In this document: positions 1 through 12,877 of the stretch, in pieces
Position numbering within the stretch: the first letter of the stretch is position 1
How the letters are laid out: every line of letters starts with the position of its first letter
From: Pelecanus crispus
Taxonomy: Eukaryota > Chordata > Aves > Pelecaniformes > Pelecanidae
Direction of reading: 5' to 3'
Assembly (NCBI RefSeq): GCF_030463565.1
Contig: NC_134646.1
Location: 17,388,001-17,452,000, forward strand
DNA length: 64,000 nucleotides
Notes under the pieces: model-generated
What the model was told of the DNA's origin: nothing
Database searches by the model: none
The model's input: only the letters and a program-made list of their open reading frames with translations
Program-made: the position numbers and the translations under genes

Positions 1-726
1 AGCTCCCTGAAAATTGCTGAGATTTTTAAGTCCTACTGACAGCAGGTCTCTAAAGTCATCACTTTGATGGCTGTGACTTCACTAAGCATCCCTTCCAACA
101 TGGAGCTCATTAAGTCTGTAGAGTTAGTGTCAACCCCCACAAATCTTGAATGCTGTGGGTGATTACCATCAGAAAGCAAGCACAGATATTTCCTTGATTG
201 AAAATGAATTGGTAGCAAGTAAATGGAGGGAACTAATCAGCACTGGAAATGCACAAAGAAATACTTTTAATGTGTCCCATTTCTATTCTGCAAGGGGGTT
301 GTAATTGGCAGTCAGAAACCCTAATGCTTCTAATGTAATGTCAGTGAAAGAGCCATATGACTCTAGAAATCATGGCTGTTGGATTTGCTGTTTTTCTGTT
401 GATGCAGCCAACATTCTTAATTCTTCACAGGAAAAGTCCTTCTGTATATAGTCTTTACCGTACCGTCACAGGAGCATGGACCCTTATGTGGCCTTCTGTT
501 TTTCAGTGTGAAAATTTTGAAACCCTGTATTGGCTCTCAGGCCTCCATAACTAGGTAGAGGAGCTGAAGAGAATAATCTGGTTTTTGATGAGTTTGAGCA
601 AGATGCCAGTTGGAATGTATTTTAAAGTTTAAAACAGGATAACAATGTAAAATGGCAATCTGACCTCCTCCACAAAAAGACTGATCTCTAAAACGCAATT
701 TAGAATAGTGTAAGATTTGAGTCACT

Positions 727-804
727 TGGGGTGAAATTCTAGCTTCACTGGAGAGACAAAAAGAATTTTCCGAGTGACTTCAAAGTGGTCAGGATTTCAT
801 TCCT
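727..804. repeat. Decayed palindromic (MITE-like) repeat, copy A
   Basis: The left arm contains GGGTGAAATTCTAGCTTCAC. The right arm, read on the opposite strand, gives a similar string starting GGAATGAAATCCTGACCAC, so the segment is an imperfect inverted repeat of about 75 bp. A second copy with the same layout lies at 53599-53676. Inference: an old non-autonomous DNA element or similar palindromic repeat shared among amniotes. I do not assign a family name. Confidence 0.45.
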
Positions 805-3800
805 GATATGCTTTAGATATTTTATTCAGAGGAGAAATAAGCTGTTGAAGTTTAAAAAATATGCTTCATTTAGTTAATTTTCAAATGTACCAAGATGCTG
901 GAAGCATACCAATTCTTAACTTGTAAATGGGGAAGAAAACCTTTGAAATGTCACTTTAAAGAGAATAAGCAGGCTTCTTATTAAAGGGTCTTATTTGGCA
1001 ACAACAAATTGTAGCATGCCTTCCCATTCCTCATTCTCTTCTTATAACTATTATTTATTGCCATTACTGGGATGTGTTCTATAATTGGATTCTGGCACAG
1101 ATGGGTGGAAAGAGAAAAATCTTTCCAATCTGATTCAAAATAGGTTTTACTTTGTAAAGTACACATGCAATGAGTGAAAGATTATCTCTTTGCTCCCCAG
1201 TAGTTATTCAAACCATTTAGACATTTTAGTCTAGGGAGACTTTAAACCTGCAATTTCTGAAGTTGTTTTTTATAAACTATCTGTGCGATTTGGGGTTGGG
1301 ATAATATTTTTCATATTTGTTGGATAGCTTGCTACTAATGGATTTTGGCTGAGCAAATGGCATGTTCCTTTCAAGAAATACACTTTGAACAAAACTTGCC
1401 TCTCACTAAAGAGTCACATACTTTGCAATCATAAATAAAATAAATGTACTTTACAGTCAGACTTAACAGCTGAAAATCACACATGTTGATTAGGCATGAA
1501 TCAGTGATTCTACTTCAGTGTCTATTCAGAAAGCATATTGAAGGAATTAAGAAAAAATAAGCATAAAAAAGCATAATAGTATAACATAATAACAAATATA
1601 AATAACAAGAAGTAAGAAAATAGCACAAGGAAAAGCTAAACCTTCTCCCTCTGTTTAGAAGATGGTCTTCCACAGTTGAAGAACTTTTTCAATCAATTGA
1701 TTACAATGTAAATGGCCAAGCTGAGAACTGTCAGCACATTCACATACTCTTCAGCAAAGCACACTCTGTTTGGACTTCAGTGTAATCAGGACAATACTCA
1801 GACAAGTGAATAAGAAAGAAAAATATAAGGAGATGTCAAACCATGCAAAACAGAAAGCTGGAAACATTTAACTAAAACATCAGTGTGTTTCAAGTTTTTT
1901 TTCCTTTCTATAAAGCTTAAGCTATAGCAACTGCCAGCAGATGCTAGTTAATAGTATCAGCTGCTTAAAAGTACTTTGTAGTTTTTACATAAAAATAATT
2001 GAAAACTTTTCTGAGCTTTATAGCACTCTTAGACTCATAGCCACCAACTAACATCCATTTTGGAAAAAATTGTGCCTTTGAGGACGACTTTACCCTTACC
2101 TGTTTGTCACCACTAACTTTGTTCTACAAAGGAGGCTAGCCCAAGGATCCCTTTATTTGTTTCAGACCAACTCAGCTGCCTCAGTTTAATGCATAAGTGC
2201 AAGTGGGTATTACTATCAAGTGGACTTGGTGTGAGGCGAATTAGAAATACATACAATATGTCTTCTCCTAACAGAGCTTTAGGAGAGGGATATGTTCAGC
2301 TTCTGATTGGTGACAAGCAATGGATGGGTAGTACCATCTTAAATTTGGGCAACTACATTGAGAAGATGCCTGTTTGTGGCCTACTTTGAACTAGGAAAGA
2401 AGAGCTCTTTTACTTCAAAGCAATCAGAGAGCAGATTCTTTATACTAGTTCCTCCTACTGAAAACCCAAACAAATACCACAAACTTGCAGAAATATTCCA
2501 ATTTCTGTGCAAAGATATTTTTCTAGTGCCAGCCATTTTGAGTCTTATTTTAAAAGCTTAGTACCAGCTTGTTTTTATTAAGTGGTTGAAAACATTTGAC
2601 TCAACCATTTTAAAAGCAAAAAACCTTAAAGTCTTTTCTTTCTTTAAAAAAGCCACAACACTGCCACTGAAAATTTCATATGCATCTACAGTGATGTTAA
2701 ATACAAAGAGTGTATTTTTAAAAAAATATTAATAGTTTTAATTCTTCTGCATGATTGTGAGTACACAGAGGAGAGAAATAGATATCAGATATATCTGAAA
2801 ATGTAAATGTTTAATGGAAGATCTGGTTAAATTGACAATTCAGTCTTTTGAATGCTTTCCAGGATAAACACAGCCCATGAGTATTTCTCTGAGTATGATT
2901 TATCGTGTATGCATAAGTAAAGAAAATGGCAAAGGACCCCCAACCCTTCAGGTAAATGCATGCATATCATGAGTTGTCTTCTAAACAGAACAGTGGCTTT
3001 CATCAGAATTTTGGATCTATCTCAGCTGTTCATTATTCAAAGTTAGCATTCAGTTTTCTGAAACTCTAGCAAGCAGGAACAACAAAGCTTAAAACCTTAG
3101 CAATAAGTATAGTACTCTAGCAATATATGACCTAAACAAGATACTGTAAATAAGTCACAAGGATTCTTTGTAATGAATACAGTAACGTAACGTTTTTTTC
3201 AGAAGTGCGTGACCTCTAAGAAGCATAGACTTAATCAAAGCAAACAATAATACACTACAATGGTAACTTTTACAGCAATACCTCAGCAAATGGGTTAAAC
3301 TGATACATACTTAAGTACAATTCTTAAAATACAGGCTAGCCTGTAGAATACTGTAGGTTACGATAGGGTATATAACCAAGTGAAGTAAGGAAAATATCAT
3401 AAACATAAATATGCACAAGCAAATTAGAGAATAAGAAAGCACGAGAGTTGCTTTCTTTGAAGAAGATCTTTTCTAAGATGGTGACTGACTGATGTGAAGA
3501 CTTGTTTAGCAAGCCTAATGGCGTTAACCTCAGCTAGGGTAAATATTAGAACAGAATAATGCTCTATGTCACTCCCTCTGTTTACCTGTGTTTACAACTG
3601 TTCCAAGCATGCTTTCCATAAAGGAGTGTTGTGATTTCTATAACAAACTTAAGTCCCCAATAGGACTATGGGTTTTCACATAAATGGTTTGATAGTGGTT
3701 AGATAAGAGACCAAAAATTGCTGTGCTCTACCAGAAGAAATAAAGAATTAGTTAATATCATTTCATATCCAAAGTCCTAAGTGAAAAGGAGACTGTCTCT

Positions 3801-5052
3801 GAAAGTATTATTCATCCACCTTTCTGAGCACTTGAGATGCTCAGTCAAGTATGGTGTTAGTTGACAGAACCACCAGGTGACAACGGAGGGCAAGGTCTGC
3901 TATAATAGAACAAACTTATACATGGAAATAGCCTGAATCTGAGTCTCATCATTTTGATATAAGTTGCCAAACATATCTGTTCAAACCAGCATTTTTTAAC
4001 ATACCAAGTCATACCAGCCCTCCAGGGCAGAAGGAATTAAACTATCAGTTCCTATTCACCACCAAAAAAACCCTTAAAATTTGTTTCATGTTGAGACACC
4101 TCATTAGGGGTGGGTACTTAAATCTACAGACAGCATTATAATAAGTAATGATTAATTAAAAATTTTTAAAAACACAACAATTGAGAATTTGAACCCTTTA
4201 GAAAATTGCAGAGACTAGGCATGTGACTATCTGGAGGCAACAATTATTGTTACTATCTCTAGACAGTACTTGGCCCACACATGTCTATTAATACCAGACT
4301 TATTAGGTCTTGACAGCTTCTAGGACATCTGTTTGTTTCATTTCCCTCTAGTCTCGCCAAATGCTAGCAGCGAAAATCATACAGACTTTTTTCCTACTTC
4401 TGCATAACTTGAAAGACTTTTTTGCATATATGAATTTTGACAATAAACAAGATCTTCTAGTGTTCTGTATCTGATATATATGTACAGGCATGTGTATTCA
4501 AAGAACTGCAAAGGTGGGTAAATTTCTTTAATCTGAGGACATTTATCTAGGAATAAAGGTGCAGTTAGTGGAGATAACAAACATTCCTCAGAGGTAGGAC
4601 AGTTTTAATAGATTTGGTTTTTAACTTGAACTAAAAAAGGTTGCAGAGACCAAAACATCTCAGCAGAAGTTTTTCACAAGCAAATCCCTCAAGTATTTCA
4701 GTATATTGCAAAATTCCAAGAAAGCATTACAAAATTTCAGAAAATAATATTGAAGCTTTTGGTATGGGTTTCCCCATTTTTCCACTTTTTAACATTAATT
4801 GAAGCAAAAAAGTCAGCACAGAGATCCTGACCCAAATAAAGTTCAGTCTAAGGTATAAAGTACAGGTTCTAAGCTATGCTGGAAGCAGTTTTTTAGTCCA
4901 TCTTGCGTTTTGCTAGACTGTCACAGTATGCTAAATCTATATCTGAAAGGTATTTCTTTCCCATATTGTTCACAATTCTTGTAAAGCTTCTGTTGTTCTT
5001 GGCCATTATTTCAAAAGTAATAGTACAGATGAGGTTTAAATAGCACCAACTG

Positions 5053-5068
5053 AAAAAAAAAAAAAAAA
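5053..5068 (+). repeat. Poly-A run (16 A)
   Basis: A simple A tract with no recognisable retroposed sequence next to it. Confidence 0.9.
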
Positions 5069-8000
5069 GGAGATAGCTACTTGTATATTATAAATCAATC
5101 ACAGGCAGTTGCTGATGCTTTGATCCAGATATTTTGCTATGACTATATGCCAAACAGCTAAACTATTTAGTTTACAAGGATCCAATTTTGCCCACTCGTT
5201 TGATCTTCACATGGCTGTATAAATAATTTGTTAAAGTTTTAAAAAGAACTTTGTGTTTGATTATAAACTTCATGTGAACAATATAATTTCATACATATAC
5301 ATTATTTGTAATTATTAAAAAAAATTTAGCCTCACTCAAGCTTTGAGTAAGGCCCATTCACAGAGTCAATACGTATTTTTTTATCTCAGTTTAAATTTTT
5401 CATCTTGTTTGGATGCACATTTCTTTAAATATTTTCACTCCCAGGAACCTCATTTCCAGTAAGAATGTTTCAGATTACAGATTATTTCAGAATCAAAATT
5501 TGATTTTCAACTACTTTTCAACATTTATTGAAAATCTACTGATCTAGATTATTGTAGCCACTAGTGAATTAATAATCATAAAAAAGTCAGGAAGTACTAA
5601 AAAAATTATGCAAATGAATCAAAATTCTTAACAAGCAGAAATAGCTTTTGCAGAAAATTGCAGCAACTGTCCAGTTTCAGATATATTTTGAGATACATGT
5701 ACATGATGGCATGGTTCCCTACAAAGTATATTAATATGAGTCGGAAAGAATGACATCATTTATGATCACTCCCTAACAATACAAATAAATGTATTTCCAT
5801 TTCCATCAAGAGATTTACACTCACTACGCCAGCTGAGAGTCTGATCCAACAGTGTTGTAAGAGTCCCACAGTGGGTCTGAAGTAAATAACATTTGATCAC
5901 AATAGTGATATGTGTTTTCAGCATCTGTTTCATAACAATATGCATATTTTTAGTATATTCATAATACACTATTCTAAATAACTACAGAACTTTCATCATG
6001 CAAAAGAGAACATTACATTCCCACCATCTTAAATCTGACCTAGTTAAGATGTAGCATTATCCCATTTACTTATGGATGAGAAAATATGAGTTTTACATCC
6101 ATAAGGAAGTGGAAAGAGTTTTTCCAGATGTTCTTCCCTAGGAAAGTACGATGCAAATTATAAACTCACTTGTTCAAAGAGTACATAAACTTATATTTGC
6201 ATGCATTTATTGGTTGTACTTTTTAACCTACTTCCTGAATAGTTAAATTGAATAGCACATTAAATCAACTAAGACTTGATGAAAGTTTATGACTAGGATA
6301 AATAGTAGTTAAAAATTTAAAACCTGAGCTACACTGGTTCTTGTTACCTAAAATACATTATTTTACTTAATTACTAACAATAGTTTGCTTTTTGCTATAT
6401 TCATAAGAATTATCACAGAAAGCTAATATCATTATTTACCCTACTGTGCCCAGGAACTGCATAGGTCTCAAATTTTAGTTTTTTTATCTATACAAACAGA
6501 ATAGTCTTGTGTTACAGCTTGATACAAAGGACTTGTTGTAGGACTTTCTTCTGTATGTTATTTATGTTCTTATTACTCTGGATTTTAATATGACAAAAAT
6601 CCAATATTATAAAATGGAAGACCTTATAACTGTAGTGGAATATTGGACAGGAAAGGGAGACTGGCAAAAATATCTCTTGTTCATTTTCATTTCACATTAT
6701 GAAAAATCTGAAAGTACTAACTGTGACAAGAATAAAAATAAAATTAAATAAAACACATATTAATATGCCTATGTATTTTAACAGCATTATTAATTTATCT
6801 TTCCATAATTTCCCGTTGTTTGAGAGGACATAGGTTAATTCACAACAGCTTGACACATATTTTCTAAGACAAAAGATTGTTATCACCAGATAAAGAAATA
6901 TTTCTGTCCAAAGATAGCAGAACTGAGTTGGATCTTTTGTCTAGGATACTTGGACTAAGACACATAAAATCACTCCCTGTTCTCTTTCCAGCATGCTCTC
7001 CCTCTGTCAGGGAGCAGCAAGGGCTGGCTGCTCCCTCAGAGCTGGGGAGCTAGCAGCCAAGGGGGATACCACAGACAGCAAGGCACGGCCCTTGCCAGCC
7101 AGAGGCTTGACATTCTCCCCATTTGCTTGTCTGTCTTTCCTCACCATACCAAACCCCAGCACTGTGACTGGGATTAAGGGTAAACTAGCAAAATTCATCC
7201 ATTTACTGTTTACTGTAGGAAGAAATGGGCACGCTACCAACTGTGTGAGAAACTATGGTAGATCATCAACAGTGGGTAGGACAAGGATCAGTAGAAGGAA
7301 GATGGCTGATGAACACTGTTGTCAGTATTCGATGCCTACCAGGCATATGCAGAAGATATGAGTGGTTCTCACTGGAAAGAATACAGAAAAAGAGATAAGG
7401 CTCTCTATGAACAAGCTGGGATGGAAGAGGCATGAAAGGAGCCAAGATTAGTTGGCTCCCAACCTTCTGAATCCTCAACACAAGTTCAGATTTCTTGACA
7501 ATTCTGAAACTTAGTATCACTGGATTGTATTAGCACAGCCAAGTACCACTAAAACACTTCTTCCACATAGTGTCTAACTTCAAGAAACACAGAACAATTC
7601 CCAGTGATAAAATGGGTCCCATGGCACTTTCATTGTAAGAGAGATTTTTGGTGGATTGGATTCTGTTGAATCCATCTATGGTATTTTTATGGAAAACAAA
7701 CAAAATATAATTCTGAATTATGTCTCTGATCAAAATACAGGATTTCAAAATAGGCCCATAACATCACTGTGTTATTATTCATTGTGGATCTGTATATGAC
7801 TGTTAAGAAGTTCCTGGATTATGGTAGTTTTGTATCAGTCATGCAGAAAATGCTGGATTTGGTCTAATAAAAAAGTTTAGTATGACATTATCCTGGATTT
7901 TTTCATGAGATTACTGATATTTCTTTACTGAATGAAGTTAAAAAAAACCCCACAAAACATGTATTTAGGTACCAACTGCAAGGAACTAACTTGAGGCCTT

Positions 8001-9773
8001 AGTGTAAGGACTTTGTCTCTTGACATAATAACATTCATGCTTGGTTTTTCACGTATGCATAAAAGAGGGTGAAAGTCATTGCAATGGAAGTCTATATCAC
8101 AGCGAGGTAATAAAGGTAACTTGCTTAACAAAAACTATTGCTATCTCCTTTAATCAGTTATAAGTATCACAATTTAGGCACTCATTTGCCTCATACAAAG
8201 GCCGTGACAACACGTGACAGCACATCATACCAATCCTATGCCCGTGAATCCAATCATATCTTAACCCAGCCCCTCTAAACATGGGATACAGTCAGCTGTA
8301 CTGTTAAAACAAACAAACAGAATACTCCACATGCATAAACATAAAAATAGAAGGATCATTCTTGAATGGTTAGAAGAGTTTTATCACCAAAACCTAAAGA
8401 GCTGTCTGCTCCTTCTTTCTCTAGTATTACAAACCTAGATTTTTCTATTTACACTGTCTTAATGCTATCCTAGCTACCTAAATGTGTGCTTTGGTGTCCA
8501 ACAAAGAATGTTTTTCTAGATAGCGGAAAAGAATGGTGCAACCTTTTCCAGAAACCTTGATCATTTAAAGTCTTCATCCTAAAATTGAGTTGCAGAGCAT
8601 TCCTTACATCTGTAAAAACATGCAGAAGTTTGTAGATCTATCACTTAATGGTAAGTCTGTAAATAGGCCTACATGTATCACTTACGGTAAGATAATATGT
8701 GAAGTAGTATATGCGAATCATTAGACATTGAATAATATAAGTTTAATGTATCAAAGTAAATGTAAAAGCAGCTTATTCCAACTTAGCTTTAGTTAGGCTA
8801 ACAAAAAATTAGATAACTTAGAAACATTAGAAATAAGTGAGATGAGTCAGGGTTTGCCATGAAAAACAGCTTCACTGCAGAGTAGCCAATAGAAATAATT
8901 TTAACCTTATTTAGATTAAGATAAAAATGCATTCTAATATCTCACTTTCTTATCTAGATAATTTTATTAGTGCTTAAGATAATAAAAGAAGCATCTGGCA
9001 GCAGAACAGCATTCCTCTATCACAGAACGTGTGTTCTGCACAGGCTCCCATCTGCAAATGCAGATTGAAACTTAATTTTGTGAACTAACCTAAGTTATAG
9101 AAGATTTTCTGATATAATATATTGTCTTACTCTTAGTGTTCTTTAAATCAAATTTTGTCTTTAGAGCTATTCTTCCTTCTTCCATTTTTTTCTTTAGTAT
9201 GCATACAACTGCTCATCGCATAATTTCACTCATTGCACGATTATGTAACAGGCAACTTCTATGACATATCTCTATTTCATTGTTCTTTATCTATACATCT
9301 TTACTGCACATTCAAGGTTTTATGTAAAAATCTGTTTGTCTATTACCATTGAAGACTGGTCTTTTTGGAGCAGGCTCCTTGAACTCCCTTAGCTCACAGC
9401 TAGTTTCAGGGCTGCTCAGGGGATGGAGCAATGGGGACGGAGAATGAGAACAGCTGAAGATCCCCAAATGCTCTCTACAGTCAATCGCTTTGCTGTCTTG
9501 GCCTCAGAAGAGAAGAAAAAAATAATTTCTTTATAGAGTTAACATTTAAAAAATACACTCTTTGCTAAATATTTCAACAAACATCACACATTATTCTTTT
9601 GGACAATATCCAACTTGCCACAGAATATTAATTTCCAAGTACTCTTTTTAGTGTAGTTCATGCTAAATTCAATACCATATAATTTTCCAATAGAAATAGT
9701 ATAACTCAAAGTATTTTGAACACTATAATTCTAAAGATCAAGTCAAAATACTCATGACATAATGGAAGTTTCA

Positions 9774-10535
9774 TCTGAATCACAGAATCCCAGAATTGCA
9801 GAGCCACTGAGATTGGAAGGGACCTTTGGAAATCATCTAGTCCACCCCCCTGCTCAGAGTGGGGTCACCTACAGCAGGTTGCTCAGGACTGTGTCCAGTT
9901 GGGTTTTGTATATCTCCAAGGATGGAGACTCTCCAGCCTGCCTGGGCAACCTCTGTTCCACTGTTTGATCACCCTTACAGTGAAAATGTTTTTTCTTATG
10001 TTTAAATTGAATTTCTTGTGTTTCTGTTTGTGCCCATTGCCTCCTGTTCCATCACTGAGCACCACTGAGAAGAGTCTGGTTCTGCCGTCTTTACTGCCTT
10101 GCACCAGGTATTTATACACATTGATAACATCCTGCCTGCACTTTCTCTTCTCGAGGCTGAACAGTCCCAGCTCTCTCAGCCTTTCCTCATATGACAGATG
10201 CTCCAGTCCTTCAGTCATCTTTGTAGCCTCTTGCTGGACTCGCTCCAGCAGGTCCATGTCTGTCTTAACACAGCACTCCAGATGTGTCTCATCAGTGCTG
10301 AGTAGGCGTGTAGGTTCACCTCCCTCGACCTGCTGGCAATACTCTGCTTAACACAGCTGCAGATCCAATTGGCCTCCTTTGCTGTGAGAGCACGTTGCTG
10401 GCTCATGGGCCAGGAAACCCAGGTCCTTCTCTGCCAACTCCTTTCCATGAGTAGCCTTTTCATGAGTAGCCTCACCATGACATTGGCCAGCTCCGTCAGC
10501 ACTCATGGGTGCATTCCCATCAGGTTCTATGGAAC
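9774..10535 (-). mobile_element. CR1 LINE, 5'-truncated and internally deleted
   Basis: The left edge (ACAGAATCCCAGAAT) is the reverse complement of the CR1 3' tail, so the element is on the minus strand. Translated on that strand, 10257 down to about 9900 gives the C-terminal part of CR1 ORF2, with [27 protein letters not shown] and NIRKNIFTVRV-type motifs. Further upstream the frame jumps from the early reverse-transcriptase segment (DGMHP...VLTELANVMVR, about 10480-10530, with a frameshift) straight to the late segment (MSQQRAL...REVNLHAYSALMR). The catalytic palm is therefore missing. It is an inactive fossil and encodes no functional protein. Confidence 0.9.
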
Positions 10536-12068
10536 AAAAGCTTGAAAATTAGTGTTTCCATCTATGGAGATGGAAGCCAACAACATTACCTCTCCCAGTA
10601 AATCTTTCCTGAAATGATTGCATTTAACACAGTAGAAAAATGATCCCCAGAAGCAGCTAAAATTCTCAGTAATTGAAGGGAATTAACGATACATGTTACG
10701 ACCATTCCAATCTGCACACTAAAGGTCCAGCAACCTCACTTCTTAATAAAACTTTTCTATCATGATTCTGCAAAATCTATATAAACCCAATCCACAGTTC
10801 CTGACTAATATTTCCATCTGGGGTGCAACAGCTCCTGCAGTTGTTTCTATATGAATTGTTTGGCACTGTGGTCTATTTTGTCATTTAAATTTCAATCCTT
10901 TTTCCCTTTTGATTCCATCACAGCTTCAGATTTCAACTTTCCATAGCCCAAGGGCAGGAATATTTCAGTGGTTCTAATACAAATACCTTTCCAATTATTA
11001 GAATAAACTAATATAACAGTATTCTCCCTGTAATTCTCTTTGAATTATAAATTCATATGGTAAATTGCCAAAAATTTCTAGCAACATGACTGAAACAGAG
11101 AGACAGAGAAGTGGGAAAAGAGAGATGGAGGGAGGAAAAGTGAGAGGAAGGAGGGAGGGAGGCGCAAGATACTCTTGCCAGAAAGAGGATTTATTTGTGC
11201 TATGCACATAAAGAGAGTTATAGATATGCCATTACTAGAGATACAATTTAAATAAAGCAGCTACTGGGAAACAGAAATGTTATGTAATAGAAGCAAATAA
11301 ATAGTTCAAAGATCACTGGAAAGAATGGGCCCTGAGTTTCAATGAATTTCCATTTTCTGGTAGGTACTCTTTCAAACTGGATTATTCTAAAGCTGCTGCA
11401 TAAGTGCATCTCTTGTCAAAGAACAGAAAACCTACACAAGATAGAAATACTGTCTATGGTTTGGATTCTTCTTTTTTTTGTCAGTGAGGTGCAACTTCTA
11501 CTGAACCAAGGTTAATAAAAGTTGAGAAACCTGCCCACCAAATATTTTTCAAACTGGCACGTTTCTATGAAAAGTTTTGGATTTGCCGAGTTCCTTTTTA
11601 TTTCAGAAACACAAAGCAAAATTATTCACTAGATCTACATACTGAATTCAAAGTGAAACAGTTATCCAGTATTTTAGCCAAAGTATCTAGGTTCATTTTT
11701 CCAAATTATCCAAGTGGCTCCTGACATAATATTTGTTATTGTTTCTTGAGGGAACAAAAATTATATCGGAAATCAAGTGGAAGAAAACAAAACAATTAGA
11801 TATTTACATACTTTGCCATGAGTATCTCTTCCGATTTTCTGAAAATGCTACAGATTATAAATACATCAACTGACTGCTTATGAAATGCCCATTATAGACA
11901 ACACCTTGTTTTGATTTTGGTCTTTTGAATCTCAGGAATGCAATTCAAGACTCCCATGAGCTGATGAACATATGTTCCTATTTCATACCAAATCTGAGGA
12001 GATAAGTGGCTTAACAGGTAATATATCTGCTAAACATTCATTTCCATCAAATAAAATTAACTCCTCCA
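10536..12068. other. Intergenic stretch between CR1 copies
   Basis: No gene seen. It holds the polypurine tract listed at 11095-11165; the rest is AT-rich unique-looking sequence. Confidence 0.6.
11095..11165 (+). repeat. Polypurine (GA-rich) tract
   Basis: About 70 bases made almost only of G and A (for example GAGGGAGGAAAAG and GGAAGGAGGGAGGGAGG). This is low-complexity DNA. The minus-strand open frame across it is a product of composition. Confidence 0.85.
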
Positions 12069-12069
12069 A

Positions 12070-12117
12070 ACATAGAATCATAGAATGCTTTGGGTTGGAT
12101 GGGACCTTGAGAGATCA
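12070..12117 (-). mobile_element. CR1 3'-end fragment
   Basis: CATAGAATCATAGAATGC followed by a GGGTTGG...GGGACCTTGAGAGATCAT string, the extreme 3' end of a CR1 read in reverse. Only about 48 bp remain. Confidence 0.85.
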
Positions 12118-12258
12118 TAACTAAAGATCCTCTTTTATTGCCTCTGAGGTAGGTGTATAAAAGGCACTGCAGATTTAGTTTCATTAGGCTAGTAACACTT
12201 GCAATAAAGTATTCCTTTCTCATAGCTGAAGGCTTCAGGAAAATTAATAGCTTTACAA

Positions 12259-12877
12259 AATCATAGAATCATAGAATCGTTTAGGTTGGAAAAGACCTTT
12301 AAGATCACCCAGTCCAACCATTAACCTACACTACCAAGCCCACACTAAACCAATCAAGGGTAGACTAGACTAAACCATGTCCCAAAGTGCCACATCCACC
12401 CACTTTTTGAACGCTTCCAGGGATGGTGACTCCACCACCTCTCTGGGCACCCTGTTCCAATGCTTGACTACCCTTTCCGTGAAGAAATTTTTCCTAATAT
12501 CCAATCTAAACCTCCCCTGGCGCAGCTTGAGCCCTTTTCCTCTCATCCTATTGCTAACCAAGTGGGAGAAGAGCCCAACACCCACTTCACTACAACCTGC
12601 TTTCAGGTAGGTGTAGAGGGCGATAAAGTCTCCCCTCAGCCTCCTCTTCTCCAGGCTAAACAACCCCAGTTCCCTCAGCCACTCCTCATAAGGCCTGTGC
12701 TCCAGACCCTTCACCAGCTTTGTTGCCCTTCTCTAGACATGCTCCAGCACCTCAATGTCTTTCTTGTATTGAGGGGCCCAGAACTGGACACAGTATTCCA
12801 GGTGCGGCCTCACCAGCGCCAAGTACAGGGGGACAATCACCTCCCTGCTCCTGCTGGCCACACTGTTCCTGATACAA
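12259..12877 (-). mobile_element. CR1 LINE, 5'-truncated, relatively young copy
   Basis: Begins with the reversed CR1 tail (TCATAGAATCATAGAATCG). On the minus strand it encodes the end of ORF2 with [45 protein letters not shown] and [18 protein letters not shown]. It is about 97% identical by eye to the copy at 58389-59030 (about 20 differences in some 615 positions), so both belong to one subfamily. The 5' truncation points differ, which means independent insertions and not a duplicated block. Single-base changes break the frame near 12735. Confidence 0.95.

Larger units (their letters stand above)
1..9770. other. Upstream intergenic DNA
   Basis: AT-rich DNA with no gene that I can support. 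The open frames are short, lack splice-consistent partners and match no family I recognise. Visible items are a decayed palindromic repeat at 727-804 and a 16-A run at 5053-5068. The minus-strand open frame at 33-218 is unexplained and may be part of an old repeat. By vertebrate synteny the left neighbour of EDNRA should be TTC29, but no TTC29 exon was recognised here. Confidence 0.6.

Noticed and set aside
3870-3882. CCACCAGGTGACA, similar to the CTCF core
   Set aside because: One mismatch in a core G and no supporting flank; several such matches are expected by chance.
6993-7361. 122-codon plus-strand frame upstream of EDNRA
   Set aside because: Lies in a patch with higher GC, overlaps a comparable frame on the other strand and matches no family.
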